A DNA stretch of 22,598 bases from a virus (IMGVR_UViG_3300033151_000583:1-22598), one strand, 5' to 3'. Counted from the first letter of the stretch, positions 1 to 6,198 are shown. The notes: generated by a model not told the origin, from the letters alone. A program made the numbers and translations.

Positions 1-39
1 TTTTACGCTTCTCCGGCACCCCCCCCCATAAATTATTTT

Positions 40-291
40 TTAATCCGTGTTTAACGATTGCAATTCCTGGTGTGCTCTACACGTTTCCATTGCCTTTTTA
101 ATATCGCTAAAAATAGCGGTTATCAGATTAGGATTATCAATGCTGGCTGCTGCAAGTGAAGTGGATATTAATTTCTCTGCAGCTTGTTTTTTTCCTTGCT
201 TATATAGATAGCAGCCAACAAAAACAGAATCGATACATAACATCCTAATATTTTCATCCACTTGATCAAATACTTTAAATAGATCAGCCAT
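40..291 (-). CDS. Small hypothetical protein coupled to the repressor
   Basis: An 83-residue protein beginning MADLFKVFDQ. I do not recognise a family. It is largely helical in character, with an Ala/Lys-rich middle (KKQAAEKLISTSLAAAS) and two cysteines near residue 20-30. I chose the start at 291 rather than the ATG 33 bases upstream because GGAG sits about 7 bases before it and because this gives an 8-base overlap (ATGGCTGA) with the stop of the repressor gene. It is therefore probably translated from the repressor mRNA and expressed in the lysogen. A role in lysogeny maintenance or exclusion is possible but is inference from position only. Confidence 0.6.
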   Translation of the reverse strand: MADLFKVFDQVDENIRMLCIDSVFVGCYLYKQGKKQAAEKLISTSLAAASIDNPNLITAIFSDIKKAMETCRAHQELQSLNTD

Positions 292-730
292 TTTCTTTCT
301 CCAGTTGTTGTAAAAAATGCGCATACTGAGGAACAGAAAATTTAATCTGCATTTCCAGCCACGCTTGTTCGTCAGGGTTTGCGGTATCTATAAAGTCAGC
401 AATAAACCGCTGTAAACGCCAGGTTCTTGAATCCATTACACAATAATTACCGTGTGGCTCCTGGGCGGAGTTATGACAGGAAAACATTGATCCAGACCCA
501 GATAAAATCCAATCTATTGAAGCGCCGTATTTTAGGTGTAATTGCCGCAATAGCTGCCCGCCTATTGGCGAATTATTCCAAATAAAATTAGTTATTGTTC
601 GCTCTGAAATTTCAATTTCCTTAGCAATATCAATAGGTTTTTTATCTAGCGCTAAAAATAATTCTAATAATCTTGTGATTTCTGGTGTTTTTGCCTTTTT
701 ACTCGTTATATTACGTGTTACTGTATTCAT
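284..730 (-). CDS. CI-like phage repressor with N-terminal helix-turn-helix
   Basis: A 148-residue protein. Residues about 14-70 resemble the HTH domain of CI-type phage repressors: ITRLLELFLALDKKP, then KEIEISERTITNF, and the segment YGASIDWILSGSGSMF, which is typical of the end of these domains (the 'ID-WLLSG' signature). The C-terminal half, residues about 85-148, is short and has no visible LexA-type Ser/Lys autoprotease signature, so inactivation may depend on antirepressors rather than RecA cleavage. That fits the three antirepressor-type genes downstream. It is divergent from the small gene at 771. A candidate operator lies in the intergenic gap. No strong Shine-Dalgarno precedes the start codon. 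Confidence 0.8.
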   Translation of the reverse strand: MNTVTRNITSKKAKTPEITRLLELFLALDKKPIDIAKEIEISERTITNFIWNNSPIGGQLLRQLHLKYGASIDWILSGSGSMFSCHNSAQEPHGNYCVMDSRTWRLQRFIADFIDTANPDEQAWLEMQIKFSVPQYAHFLQQLEKENG

Positions 731-751
731 TAGTTTATTACCAATTTATAT

Positions 752-767
752 GTATACGGGATTATAC
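752..767. promoter_or_regulatory. Candidate operator between repressor and divergent gene
   Basis: Inverted repeat GTATA-CGGGAT-TATAC in the only gap between the leftward repressor and the rightward small gene. On the minus strand it contains TATAAT, a good -10 element for repressor transcription, so binding here would affect repressor expression directly. The half-sites are only 5 bp, which limits confidence. Confidence 0.45.
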
Positions 768-770
768 CAA

Positions 771-959
771 ATGCCACCTTTTAAAAAAGACCCAAAGGTT
801 GTTATGACCCTACGTCACAGCCCTTGTGTAAAAACTGCTGTAGATAATATCGCAGGGCTTGAAAACCTTGAGCCTACAACCATGTACCGTAAGATTTTTA
901 ATGCCGGACTGGAAGCGTTGTACGGCATTAAAGTACAGCACAATAAAATAGTCGATTAA
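771..959 (+). CDS. Small ribbon-helix-helix-like protein, possible Cro-position regulator
   Basis: A 62-residue protein starting MPPFKKDPKV. The pattern of a short basic beta-like strand (KVVMTLRHSPC) followed by two helices (TAVDNIAGLENLEPTTMYRKIFNAGLEALYGIK) is like ribbon-helix-helix DNA-binding proteins of the Arc/CopG kind. The open frame extends upstream, with an ATG at 750, but that start would run through the candidate operator. GGGA about 9 bases before 771 supports the later start. Its position, divergent from the repressor and followed by a terminator, is that of a Cro-like or early regulatory protein. The family call is tentative. Confidence 0.55.
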   Translation: MPPFKKDPKVVMTLRHSPCVKTAVDNIAGLENLEPTTMYRKIFNAGLEALYGIKVQHNKIVD

Positions 960-980
960 CCCTAGTAGGACCTCTAGCTT

Positions 981-1005
981 GCCCCCAATATTGGGGGCTT
1001 TTTTT
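981..1005 (+). terminator. Rho-independent terminator
   Basis: A near-perfect palindrome, GCCCCCAATATTGGGGGC (981-998), followed by seven T residues. It lies 20 bases after the stop of the small regulator gene and ends that leftmost rightward transcript. Confidence 0.93.
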
Positions 1006-1053
1006 CATTATCTCCTAATGATTCACCCCTGAAAATTAGCGGAAACACTAAAA

Positions 1054-1416
1054 ATGCATAAATTAACAGCGAAAATCATTAATAACGGGCCGTTGACTGA
1101 CAAAGAAGCGCAGGTATTACGCTATTTATGTATGGGCTACTATCGGCCTGAAATCGCACTTCATTTACACAGAACATTAAGCACTGTATCAAAGCATATC
1201 GAGCATATTGCTGAAAAACTGCATGCGCACGGCAGTACCGAAATTGTAGTGATTGCCGAAAAGCTGGGGCTGGTCGAAATACAACTGATTCAGCGTCATT
1301 ATGAAAATTTGATGCTGATTTTACTGATGGTTTGCCAGCTGTTTAGCTTTAATGGCAGACGGCCACCCAATCCACCTAGGCCACTGGTTCGCCTAGTACG
1401 TACGTCAAAATTCTAG
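1054..1416 (+). CDS. LuxR-type HTH protein with hydrophobic C-terminal segment
   Basis: A 120-residue protein. Residues about 10-68 match the LuxR/GerE helix-turn-helix: LTDKEAQVLRYLCMGYYRPEIA, then the recognition helix region LSTVSKHIEHIAEKLHAHG. There is no receiver or ligand-binding domain in front, so it is a stand-alone DNA-binding module. After the HTH comes a strongly hydrophobic stretch (LMLILLMVCQLFSF, about residues 88-101) and a Pro/Arg-rich basic tail. The hydrophobic part could be a membrane segment or a dimer surface. It is followed after 9 bases by the next gene, so the two are probably co-expressed. Its targets are unknown. Confidence 0.72.
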   Translation: MHKLTAKIINNGPLTDKEAQVLRYLCMGYYRPEIALHLHRTLSTVSKHIEHIAEKLHAHGSTEIVVIAEKLGLVEIQLIQRHYENLMLILLMVCQLFSFNGRRPPNPPRPLVRLVRTSKF

Positions 1417-1425
1417 GGCTGGATC

Positions 1426-1686
1426 ATGCCTGTCTTGCATAGCTTCCCATTGCCGCCGCCAATTGTGGCTGTTGATGATTCAGATAGATTAGTGAGCACA
1501 AATACATTGACTGAATCACAAAGACAACGGGTCTGGAGCGGCATTAAAGGCGATAACCCAGAACTGGCCAGAATTCTAAAGGAGGATGAAAATTTTAAGC
1601 ATCTTAAAGATGTTTTTCAGGCGCGGGTTGTATTCCCTGCGCAGGAACTGAACCGGTATATGCAAATCGGACAGGCTAAAAAATAA
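1426..1686 (+). CDS. Hypothetical phage protein
   Basis: An 86-residue protein that I do not recognise. It starts with a Pro-rich hydrophobic segment (LPLPPPIVAV after MPVLHSF) and continues with a hydrophilic, probably helical part containing a Glu/Lys/Asn-rich stretch (NPELARILKEDENFKHLKD). It lies 9 bases downstream of the LuxR-type HTH gene on the same strand, which suggests translational coupling. A short GCGC-rich hairpin (GCGCATTCCGCGC) follows the stop but lacks a T tract. No membrane segment or catalytic motif is evident. Confidence 0.5.
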   Translation: MPVLHSFPLPPPIVAVDDSDRLVSTNTLTESQRQRVWSGIKGDNPELARILKEDENFKHLKDVFQARVVFPAQELNRYMQIGQAKK

Positions 1687-1725
1687 CCGCGCATTCCGCG
1701 CAGTTTGTAACCGAGATCGTTAAAC

Positions 1726-2373
1726 ATGAATGAATTAAAAGTAACTGGCGTGATGCATTTTGCTAACCGTCCACACCTTACTTATACATTATGTGATACG
1801 CAATATATTTCATTGCGCCCTTTGGTGGATCAGATTGGTCTGGATTGGCGAACACAGAAAAAAGGGCTTCTTAGTGATGATTAAGTGCTTTTTTACGGAA
1901 CATTACTGCTAAAAGACGGAGAAATTTTGCAAGCTGCGTGCAAATATGACCTTAAAAACGACCTTTCACCGAGCTATAGCTCGGAAGAACCGCATAAAAT
2001 AGCCACTTTTTGCACAGAAAATGAGCAAAAAGACACGGTTTTTGTTCAGCTAAAACGGGTTTATATGTATTTAGCAAGAATCAGCCTGGGGCATGTAAAG
2101 GGAACAGGCGGAAATGAAAGTTCCGGGCAATATTTGCTTTCTCTTCAAGAGGAATGGGCACATGCCTTGTATGATTATGAAACAACAGGCATAGCAATAA
2201 AAACCACTCATGCAAAAATGAAATCAGATGATCTGAAAAACCTTGTTGCTGTCTGCAGGACTAAAAATCAAACAGAAGGGCAGGATGATAGAAACATGCT
2301 GAGTAGTGTAATGCGAGAACTAGCAGAAAAACTTGGACATCCTTACCAGGCCGATCTGCTAGACGAATCATAG
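1726..2373 (+). pseudogene. P22-type antirepressor (P22_AR_N) split by an in-frame TAA
   Basis: The first 52 codons (1726-1881) give the start of a P22_AR_N antirepressor domain, with ISLRPLVDQIGLDWRTQKKGLLSDD, then TAA at 1882-1884. The same frame continues without interruption to 2373 and supplies the rest of the domain: VFVQLKRVYMYLARIS, and SLQEEWAHALYDYETTGIAIK near residues 130-150. Joined, the product would be about 215 residues, normal for the family. A GTG directly follows the TAA, so re-initiation giving a 162-residue product is conceivable, but it would lack the N-terminal part of the domain. The simplest reading is a single-base nonsense mutation. Antirepressors of this kind bind a CI-like repressor and trigger induction; loss would stabilise lysogeny. 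Confidence 0.75.
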
Positions 2374-2394
2374 AAATTAAACCAAAAAACAACC

Positions 2395-2420
2395 CTAGCC
2401 ACCGGTCAGACAGTGGCTAG
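2395..2420. terminator. Hairpin after the antirepressor remnant
   Basis: CTAGCCAC and GTGGCTAG form a perfect 8-bp stem with a 10-base loop, 22 bases after the preceding stop. There is no T tract downstream, so it is either a weak or Rho-assisted terminator or simply an mRNA 3' end structure. Confidence 0.4.
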
Positions 2421-2495
2421 AACGTGCATTATATCACTGTAACAGCGCATAAACACTAGGAAAAAAGCATGATAAAAAAAACTTTAAATAAGTCA

Positions 2496-2524
2496 TTGAC
2501 ACCTTTCCGAAAAAAGAGCAAAAT
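2496..2524 (+). promoter_or_regulatory. Promoter of C4 module A
   Basis: A -35 element TTGACA (6/6 to consensus), a 17-base spacer and -10 CAAAAT (4/6). Transcription would start near 2531, just ahead of the structured leader, the C4-like RNA and the ORF6N operon. Confidence 0.65.
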
Positions 2525-2571
2525 GAAGTCGTCCTTACAAAAGGACAACGGTTTTAGTAGGCCGTTCGTGG

Positions 2572-2611
2572 TACGAGGTGTTAGCGCACCTTTCGGTAAT
2601 GCGCTTTTTTT
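2572..2611 (+). terminator. Conserved leader motif and T7-tailed hairpin, module A
   Basis: TACGAGGTGTTAG is followed by hairpin AGCGC-ACC-TTTC-GGT-aat-GCGCT (2583-2605) and a seven-T tract, then ATG. The same order (TACGAGGCGTAG, hairpin, seven Ts, ATG) occurs at 12518-12577. It looks like an intrinsic terminator placed between the promoter and the C4-like RNA, so it could act as an attenuator or as an end point for an upstream short RNA. Function is inferred. Confidence 0.55.
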
Positions 2612-2635
2612 ATGCCAAAAATTTACCATCATTAT

Positions 2636-2708
2636 GATGGGCGTATTCTGGGAGACTTCGGTCTGCCGTACCCTTGTACACGGTCTACTAACCCGATTTA
2701 CGCCCATC
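2636..2708 (+). ncRNA. c4: C4-type antisense RNA, copy A
   Basis: A 73-nt element closed by a perfect 10-bp stem, GATGGGCGTA with TACGCCCATC. Inside are the motif TTCTGGGAGA, hairpin 1 (GGAGAC-TTCG-GTCT(G)CC, 2651-2667), hairpin 2 (GTAC-CCTT-GTAC, 2668-2679) and the tract GGTCTACTAACCC. Hairpin 2 contains CCTTGTAC, an 8-nt perfect complement of GTACAAGG (2751-2758), the Shine-Dalgarno region of the next micro-ORF. CTACTAA (2685-2691) complements TTAGTAG (2718-2724), and GGTCTACTA (2682-2690) complements nine bases inside the micro-ORF (2789-2797). In phages P1/P7 the C4 RNA is cut from the same transcript and blocks translation of icd, and so of ant. The layout here is identical. The identification rests on structure, complementarity and context, not on a covariance-model search. 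Confidence 0.78.
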
Positions 2709-2766
2709 GCCCTATGTTTAGTAGCATTTCGCGCTGGTCTTCAATCTTTAGTACAAGGATCAGATC

Positions 2767-2913
2767 ATGAACAATCTATTCAACACGCTAGTAGACCTAG
2801 CACCCAACCGTTACAACTTCACACTGTTAGCCCTGCAATCTCGTTCACTGGATACTGTCAAGCGCGTGCGCTTTGCGGTGATGCTGCCTTTATTGCGTTT
2901 AATGGGGGTATAG
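2767..2913 (+). CDS. Icd-like micro-ORF, copy A
   Basis: A 48-residue ORF (MNNLFNTLVDLAPNR...) ending one base before the ORF6N gene start. AAGGA at 2754-2758 is its Shine-Dalgarno, and this is the sequence covered by the C4-like RNA. It is homologous to the micro-ORF at 12738: both have LFNTLV near the start, LALQSR in the middle and DTVKRVR-AV-LPLL at the end, with the last region basic then hydrophobic. In P1, icd is a short ORF whose translation is required for ant translation; the same coupling is expected here because the next start codon is one base away. Conservation of the peptide in two copies suggests that the product itself may matter, not only its translation. Confidence 0.75.
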   Translation: MNNLFNTLVDLAPNRYNFTLLALQSRSLDTVKRVRFAVMLPLLRLMGV

Positions 2914-2914
2914 C

Positions 2915-3505
2915 ATGAACTTCTTAAATCTTACTATCAATCATATCGACGTTCCTGAAATTGAATTTAAACAAGAGCGTGTTTTACCGCTTAAATTAAT
3001 TGACCAAATTCATGGCCGTCCTGATGGAACAGCAAGACAACGCTTTAACGACAACAAGCAATATTTTGTTGAAGATGAGGATTATTTTGCATTATCCGCG
3101 TCCGAATTTCATACGCGGATATGGGAAAGTTTTGGCTTTAAACCAAAATCAACCAATGGAACATTAGTCACAAAAACAGGCTATCTGTTACTAGTAAAAA
3201 GTTTTACTGATGATCTTGCCTGGGAAGTGCAGCGACAATTAATTGCCGGTTACTTTATTGATAAGCCCGATTATTTACAGCTTAAATTTTCTGATTTTAG
3301 CGGCAATCTTAAAGAGATCCGTGCTATTACACAGTTATTGCCCAGCGTCACCGATGCTTTGCTATTAAAAACCCTATGGCATGAACTAGAGCAACGTCAC
3401 TCATTTGCTGGATTGCCTTCACCCGATTTTACTCTTCTAGGTAAAGACTCTAAGCAAACCAGCTTACCCGGCTTTAATACAGAAATGCAGGGAGGCCAGT
3501 CATGA
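2915..3505 (+). CDS. ORF6N-domain antirepressor-type protein
   Basis: A 196-residue protein. Residues about 20-120 match the phage ORF6N domain: VLPLKLIDQIHGRPDGTARQ, DEDYFAL, the LVTKTGYLLLVKSFTDDLAW segment and VQRQLIAGYF. ORF6N domains are found in phage DNA-binding and antirepressor proteins, usually with a KilA-C or other C-terminal domain. Here the C-terminal 75 residues are of unknown type. It starts one base after the micro-ORF stop and overlaps the next gene by four bases (ATGA), so it heads the replication operon and is probably controlled by the C4-type RNA. By analogy to P1 Ant it would antagonise the CI-like repressor; this is inference. Confidence 0.8.
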   Translation: MNFLNLTINHIDVPEIEFKQERVLPLKLIDQIHGRPDGTARQRFNDNKQYFVEDEDYFALSASEFHTRIWESFGFKPKSTNGTLVTKTGYLLLVKSFTDDLAWEVQRQLIAGYFIDKPDYLQLKFSDFSGNLKEIRAITQLLPSVTDALLLKTLWHELEQRHSFAGLPSPDFTLLGKDSKQTSLPGFNTEMQGGQS

Positions 3506-3834
3506 ACACTATTAGCGTAGAAGAGCTAAAAAACAAATTTAAACAAGAGCAAGAAAGCAAGTTAGGCTATAAAGTTCCTGTTTTAGATACTGAATTTTTA
3601 CTGAAGCGTGTTAGGGATGGCGGACAATCAGGTGATTTTTTAGCAAGAGCCTTTTTGTCGGCTTACTTTCACAGCCCATTCAGCTTGTCATTAGGCCAGA
3701 TCACTAAAATTGATAGTGACGGGATGCGATTATTTCACGAGATCATGCATATTCGGCATGTTTCTGGTTGGTCTGATGATGAATATTACCGAATTGCGGT
3801 AAAAATTCAGGCATTAAATGGAGCTGGCTCATGA
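3502..3834 (+). CDS. Small phage protein, paralogue 1 (LLKRVR-GGQSG family)
   Basis: A 110-residue protein starting at an ATGA overlap with the ORF6N gene. It shares with the gene at 4019 the segments FLLKRVRDGGQSGDFLARAFLS, then a D-G-RLFH pattern (DSDGMRLFHEIMHIRHV) and a C-terminal helix following W-SD/SE. The overall shape resembles small phage proteins of the DUF7673 kind, but I am not sure of that link. No catalytic motif is visible. Its place between an antirepressor-type gene and DNA-modification and replication genes suggests an early function. Confidence 0.65.
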   Translation: MNTISVEELKNKFKQEQESKLGYKVPVLDTEFLLKRVRDGGQSGDFLARAFLSAYFHSPFSLSLGQITKIDSDGMRLFHEIMHIRHVSGWSDDEYYRIAVKIQALNGAGS

Positions 3835-4022
3835 ATACTGAATGTTTAGACTACGCCCTAGCCAAGCAAATCCCCCTGGGCGGTGAAAAAATAACTCTGG
3901 ATACTGACTTCGGAGCCTTAACACTGGAAGGCGATGTCGGGCGCAAAGCCGTTAAAGCCTTGCGTCTGGTAATTAATGGCGAATTAAAGCGCGTGGCAAA
4001 TGCGCAAGGGGGCCAGCGATGA
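3831..4022 (+). CDS. Hypothetical phage protein
   Basis: A 63-residue protein, unrecognised. It begins MNTECLDYALAKQIPLGGEK and has alternating hydrophobic residues in the middle (ITLDTDFGALTLEGDV) followed by a basic helix (RKAVKALRLVINGELKRV). It overlaps both neighbours by four bases (ATGA at each end), lying exactly between the two paralogous GGQSG genes, so the three are translationally coupled. Confidence 0.6.
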   Translation: MNTECLDYALAKQIPLGGEKITLDTDFGALTLEGDVGRKAVKALRLVINGELKRVANAQGGQR

Positions 4023-4372
4023 ATGCCCCAGTAACGTTAGTTAGTGGCAATGGACATAACGTCTCACTCGACGAAATATTGCAGCGCGAAGCTAAGGAGC
4101 GCGGCATCACCCCGATGCGGCTAGAGCGTGATTTACTGCTAAAGCGCGTTAGGGCTGGCGGCCAGTCTGGTGCTTTTCTGGGTAAGGCGTTTTTGTCGGT
4201 TTGCGATATGAGCAATTTTAAAGAGTCTCTGGGCCGTCTTGTTTATCTGGACGCTGAAGGATTTCGATTATTTCATCAGATATTACATATTCGCTATATA
4301 CCGCACTGGTCTGAAACTGAAAACCAGAAAATAGCCGATGAAATCGAAACGCTTTTAAGCCTACCATACTAA
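4019..4372 (+). CDS. Small phage protein, paralogue 2 (LLKRVR-GGQSG family)
   Basis: A 117-residue protein related to the gene at 3502. Shared features are LLLKRVRAGGQSGAFLGKAFLS, the DAEGFRLFHQILHIRYI block and W-SETE near the C-terminus. It has an extra N-terminal part (SLDEILQREAKERGITPMRLERD) not aligned to paralogue 1. Retention of two diverged copies in one operon, with a different small gene between them, suggests either subfunctions or a heteromeric complex; both readings are inference. The start is fixed by the ATGA overlap with the gene before it. Confidence 0.65.
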   Translation: MNAPVTLVSGNGHNVSLDEILQREAKERGITPMRLERDLLLKRVRAGGQSGAFLGKAFLSVCDMSNFKESLGRLVYLDAEGFRLFHQILHIRYIPHWSETENQKIADEIETLLSLPY

Positions 4373-4382
4373 AAGGATTGCT

Positions 4383-4571
4383 ATGTGCAGTATTCCACTG
4401 ACCAATAAAGGCTGGTTGCGGCAGCATTTGCCGCAGCTGACCAGGGATGATCTATCCCGATTCGAGCGGTTTTTTAATACCCGTATGCACGGTGTTAACA
4501 ATCCGACTACCGAGCAAATTAATCATGCACGTTGGGGTGCTTATCAGCGATTGATGGGGGTGGTGGCATGA
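4383..4571 (+). CDS. Hypothetical phage protein
   Basis: A 62-residue protein, unrecognised. It begins MCSIPLTNKGWLRQHLPQLT; the second half, FERFFNTRMHGVNNPTTEQINHARWGAYQRLM, looks like two helices with a Trp/Arg/His-rich surface. AAGGA lies 8 bases ahead of the start and its stop overlaps the methyltransferase start by four bases (ATGA). The gap of 10 bases from the previous gene keeps it in the same operon. Confidence 0.6.
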   Translation: MCSIPLTNKGWLRQHLPQLTRDDLSRFERFFNTRMHGVNNPTTEQINHARWGAYQRLMGVVA

Positions 4572-5479
4572 ACCACCTTGATTTATTTTCAGGCATAGGC
4601 GGTTTTAGTCTTGGGCTAGAACGTGCCGGAATGAATACAGTAGGGTTTTGTGAACAAGATCCCTATTGCTTGAGTAAGCTTGATAAACACTGGCCAGACG
4701 TGCCTAAACACAGCGATATAAAAACCTTAACAGGAGAGATAATTGAACGCGAAATGGGTCAAATCGATGTTATCAGTGGTGGATTTCCTTGCCAGCCCTT
4801 CAGCCACGCCGGACAGCAAAAAGGCCAGCAGGATGACCGCCACCTCTGGCCGGAGATGTTACGAATTATCGCCCAGACAAGACCCACTTGGATTATTGGC
4901 GAAAACGTTACTGGTATCATCGCCTTGGCACTCGATGATGTGCTTTATGACCTGGAGAGTCAAAACTACACCGCGCAACCGTTTATTATTCCAGCTGCAT
5001 CTGTTGGAGCCATCCATAGGCGCAACAGAGTGTGGATTGTGGCCCACACCCACACGATCGATAGCCGACAAAGAAGTAGCCAGCAGCCAGAAGGGGCGGA
5101 CGTTGATCGCCTTTGCCAAGGGATTACTACCCACACCAGTAGTGTCGGATTCCACGCGGGGGTCGAATATGCCCAACAACAAACGCGGCATGACACTAAC
5201 CGACCTATCCGGCAGCAACCATCAAAAGTGGGACAAGGTGATCATGCTACCCAACAGCCAGGAGCATTTGAGCAAAAAGAGAGTGCACCACGATCAACTC
5301 AACAATCGCGTTATTATAGAGACACATGCGAACCCATCGGAATGCCTACTCAACCCGCAATTTGTCCAAGAAATGATGGGCTTCCCGACAGGGTGGCTCG
5401 ATTAAAAGCGCTGGGTAATGCGGTGGTGCCGCAAATTCCAGAGATCATTGGTCGGGCTATAATGGGGGTGGGGGTATGA
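4568..5479 (+). CDS. dcm: DNA (cytosine-5) methyltransferase
   Basis: A 303-residue enzyme that transfers methyl from S-adenosylmethionine to C5 of cytosine in DNA. Motif I is DLFSGIGGF (residues 4-13); motif IV GGFPCQPFS (71-79) contains the catalytic Cys75; motif VI ENV is at 112-114; motif VIII HRRNRVW is at 150-156; and motif X ALGNAV is at 281-286. Residues 160-270 are the target-recognition region, rich in Gln/His/Arg. I start at 4568 because the ATG overlaps the preceding stop as ATGA and directly precedes motif I. No restriction enzyme is adjacent, so it is probably an orphan phage enzyme protecting DNA from host nucleases. A second open frame of 663 bases lies inside it (see the entry at 4743). 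Confidence 0.93.
   Translation: MNHLDLFSGIGGFSLGLERAGMNTVGFCEQDPYCLSKLDKHWPDVPKHSDIKTLTGEIIEREMGQIDVISGGFPCQPFSHAGQQKGQQDDRHLWPEMLRIIAQTRPTWIIGENVTGIIALALDDVLYDLESQNYTAQPFIIPAASVGAIHRRNRVWIVAHTHTIDSRQRSSQQPEGADVDRLCQGITTHTSSVGFHAGVEYAQQQTRHDTNRPIRQQPSKVGQGDHATQQPGAFEQKESAPRSTQQSRYYRDTCEPIGMPTQPAICPRNDGLPDRVARLKALGNAVVPQIPEIIGRAIMGVGV
4743..5405 (+). CDS. Overprinted ORF within dcm (WPTP / LNPxFV-MMGFPxGW family)
   Basis: The +1 frame of the dcm gene is open for 220 codons and its product does not look random. It reads ATSGRRCYELSPRQDPLGLLA, then FMTWRVKTTPRNRLLFQL, CGLWPTPTRS, LLPTPVVSDST and finally LNPQFVQEMMGFPTGW before the stop. From memory these blocks are the hallmarks of a common phage protein set usually annotated as methyltransferase-like or hypothetical. 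No Shine-Dalgarno is evident at the ATG, so expression could need internal initiation or a +1 frameshift. Either the overlap is translated, or the family's apparent conservation merely mirrors conservation of dcm in the other frame. I cannot tell which from one sequence. Confidence 0.35.
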   Translation: MNAKWVKSMLSVVDFLASPSATPDSKKASRMTATSGRRCYELSPRQDPLGLLAKTLLVSSPWHSMMCFMTWRVKTTPRNRLLFQLHLLEPSIGATECGLWPTPTRSIADKEVASSQKGRTLIAFAKGLLPTPVVSDSTRGSNMPNNKRGMTLTDLSGSNHQKWDKVIMLPNSQEHLSKKRVHHDQLNNRVIIETHANPSECLLNPQFVQEMMGFPTGWLD

Positions 5480-6198
5480 ACTGTAATAAATTGATTAATT
5501 TTATAGATAAAAATATCCCCATTTGTCCACAAGATTACCTAGCTAAAGTTAAGTATATTAAACAACTAATAATTGATTCTGTTAAATTCGATTTTATATC
5601 AACCTCTTTGATACATATAAAACACGAAGAAGAAATTAATTTTGTTAATTTACCATTCGATAAAATGTATTGTGAAATTAAAGAAAGTCATGGAGAAATA
5701 ATAGCCGTTGTTTTTGAAATGATCGAAGGTTATTTATACGGATATTATTTTAATCAAAATATGACCACAGGAATAGAATTCAACAAAGTAGGGCAAGATT
5801 TTAAAGTTCACAAAAATGGTGTAACTCCTCTTAGCCAGGTGGGAGCTGAGTATGTATTAAATAATGTATTAATAATACTTAAATTCATACAGTTATTAAA
5901 CTGCTCAAACATCACCACAGAAACCCACCAACCCTCAGAAAAATTAAATAAAAAAAGGCTAAAAAGAGGAAAACTCCCTTTATTTGAATATAAAACTTTA
6001 GTCCTGCCAGGCACTCACGTACAGGCACAAGAACATCAAGGCGGATCGCATGCAAGCCCTCGCTGGCATGTTAGACGCGGCCATATCAGACGATTACAAA
6101 ATGGTAATGAAATCTGGGTGGAATCTTGCTCAGTTGGATCTATAAAAACAGGGATCATCAATAAAGATTATCGTGTTGAATTAGGTGGCATTGAATGA
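5476..6198 (+). CDS. Conserved phage protein with basic C-terminal domain
   Basis: A 240-residue protein. The N-terminal two thirds is Asn/Ile/Lys-rich and AT-rich relative to neighbouring genes, with aromatic residues (EGYLYGYYFNQN). The C-terminal 85 residues are of a type I recall from many phage replication regions: LNKKRLKRGKLPLFEYKTLVL, then GGSHASPRWHVRRGHIRRL, and a final G-IKDY-like strand (GIINKDYRVE). The basic His/Arg cluster suggests nucleic acid binding, but the family has no established function that I know of. It is joined to both neighbours by ATGA overlaps, between dcm and the primase gene. Confidence 0.65.
   Translation: MNCNKLINFIDKNIPICPQDYLAKVKYIKQLIIDSVKFDFISTSLIHIKHEEEINFVNLPFDKMYCEIKESHGEIIAVVFEMIEGYLYGYYFNQNMTTGIEFNKVGQDFKVHKNGVTPLSQVGAEYVLNNVLIILKFIQLLNCSNITTETHQPSEKLNKKRLKRGKLPLFEYKTLVLPGTHVQAQEHQGGSHASPRWHVRRGHIRRLQNGNEIWVESCSVGSIKTGIINKDYRVELGGIE

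Noticed and set aside
2636-2708. tRNA or tRNA-like gene because of the 73-nt length and closing stem
   Set aside because: There are only two internal hairpins, no anticodon arm and no T-loop consensus. The antisense complementarity and module context fit a C4-type RNA.
2636-2708. Hammerhead or other self-cleaving ribozyme
   Set aside because: The CTGGGAGA motif lacks the CUGAUGA and GAA core, and I see no match to twister or pistol cores.
2469-2918. A 149-codon open frame covering the leader, C4-like RNA and micro-ORF of module A
   Set aside because: It has no Shine-Dalgarno, its product is of mixed, unstructured composition, and it runs in a different frame through the micro-ORF, which has a homologue elsewhere. 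The structured RNA explains the region better.
4859-5218. Minus-strand open frames of 76-119 codons inside dcm
   Set aside because: No ribosome site and no familiar motifs; they mirror the lack of stop codons in the target-recognition part of dcm.
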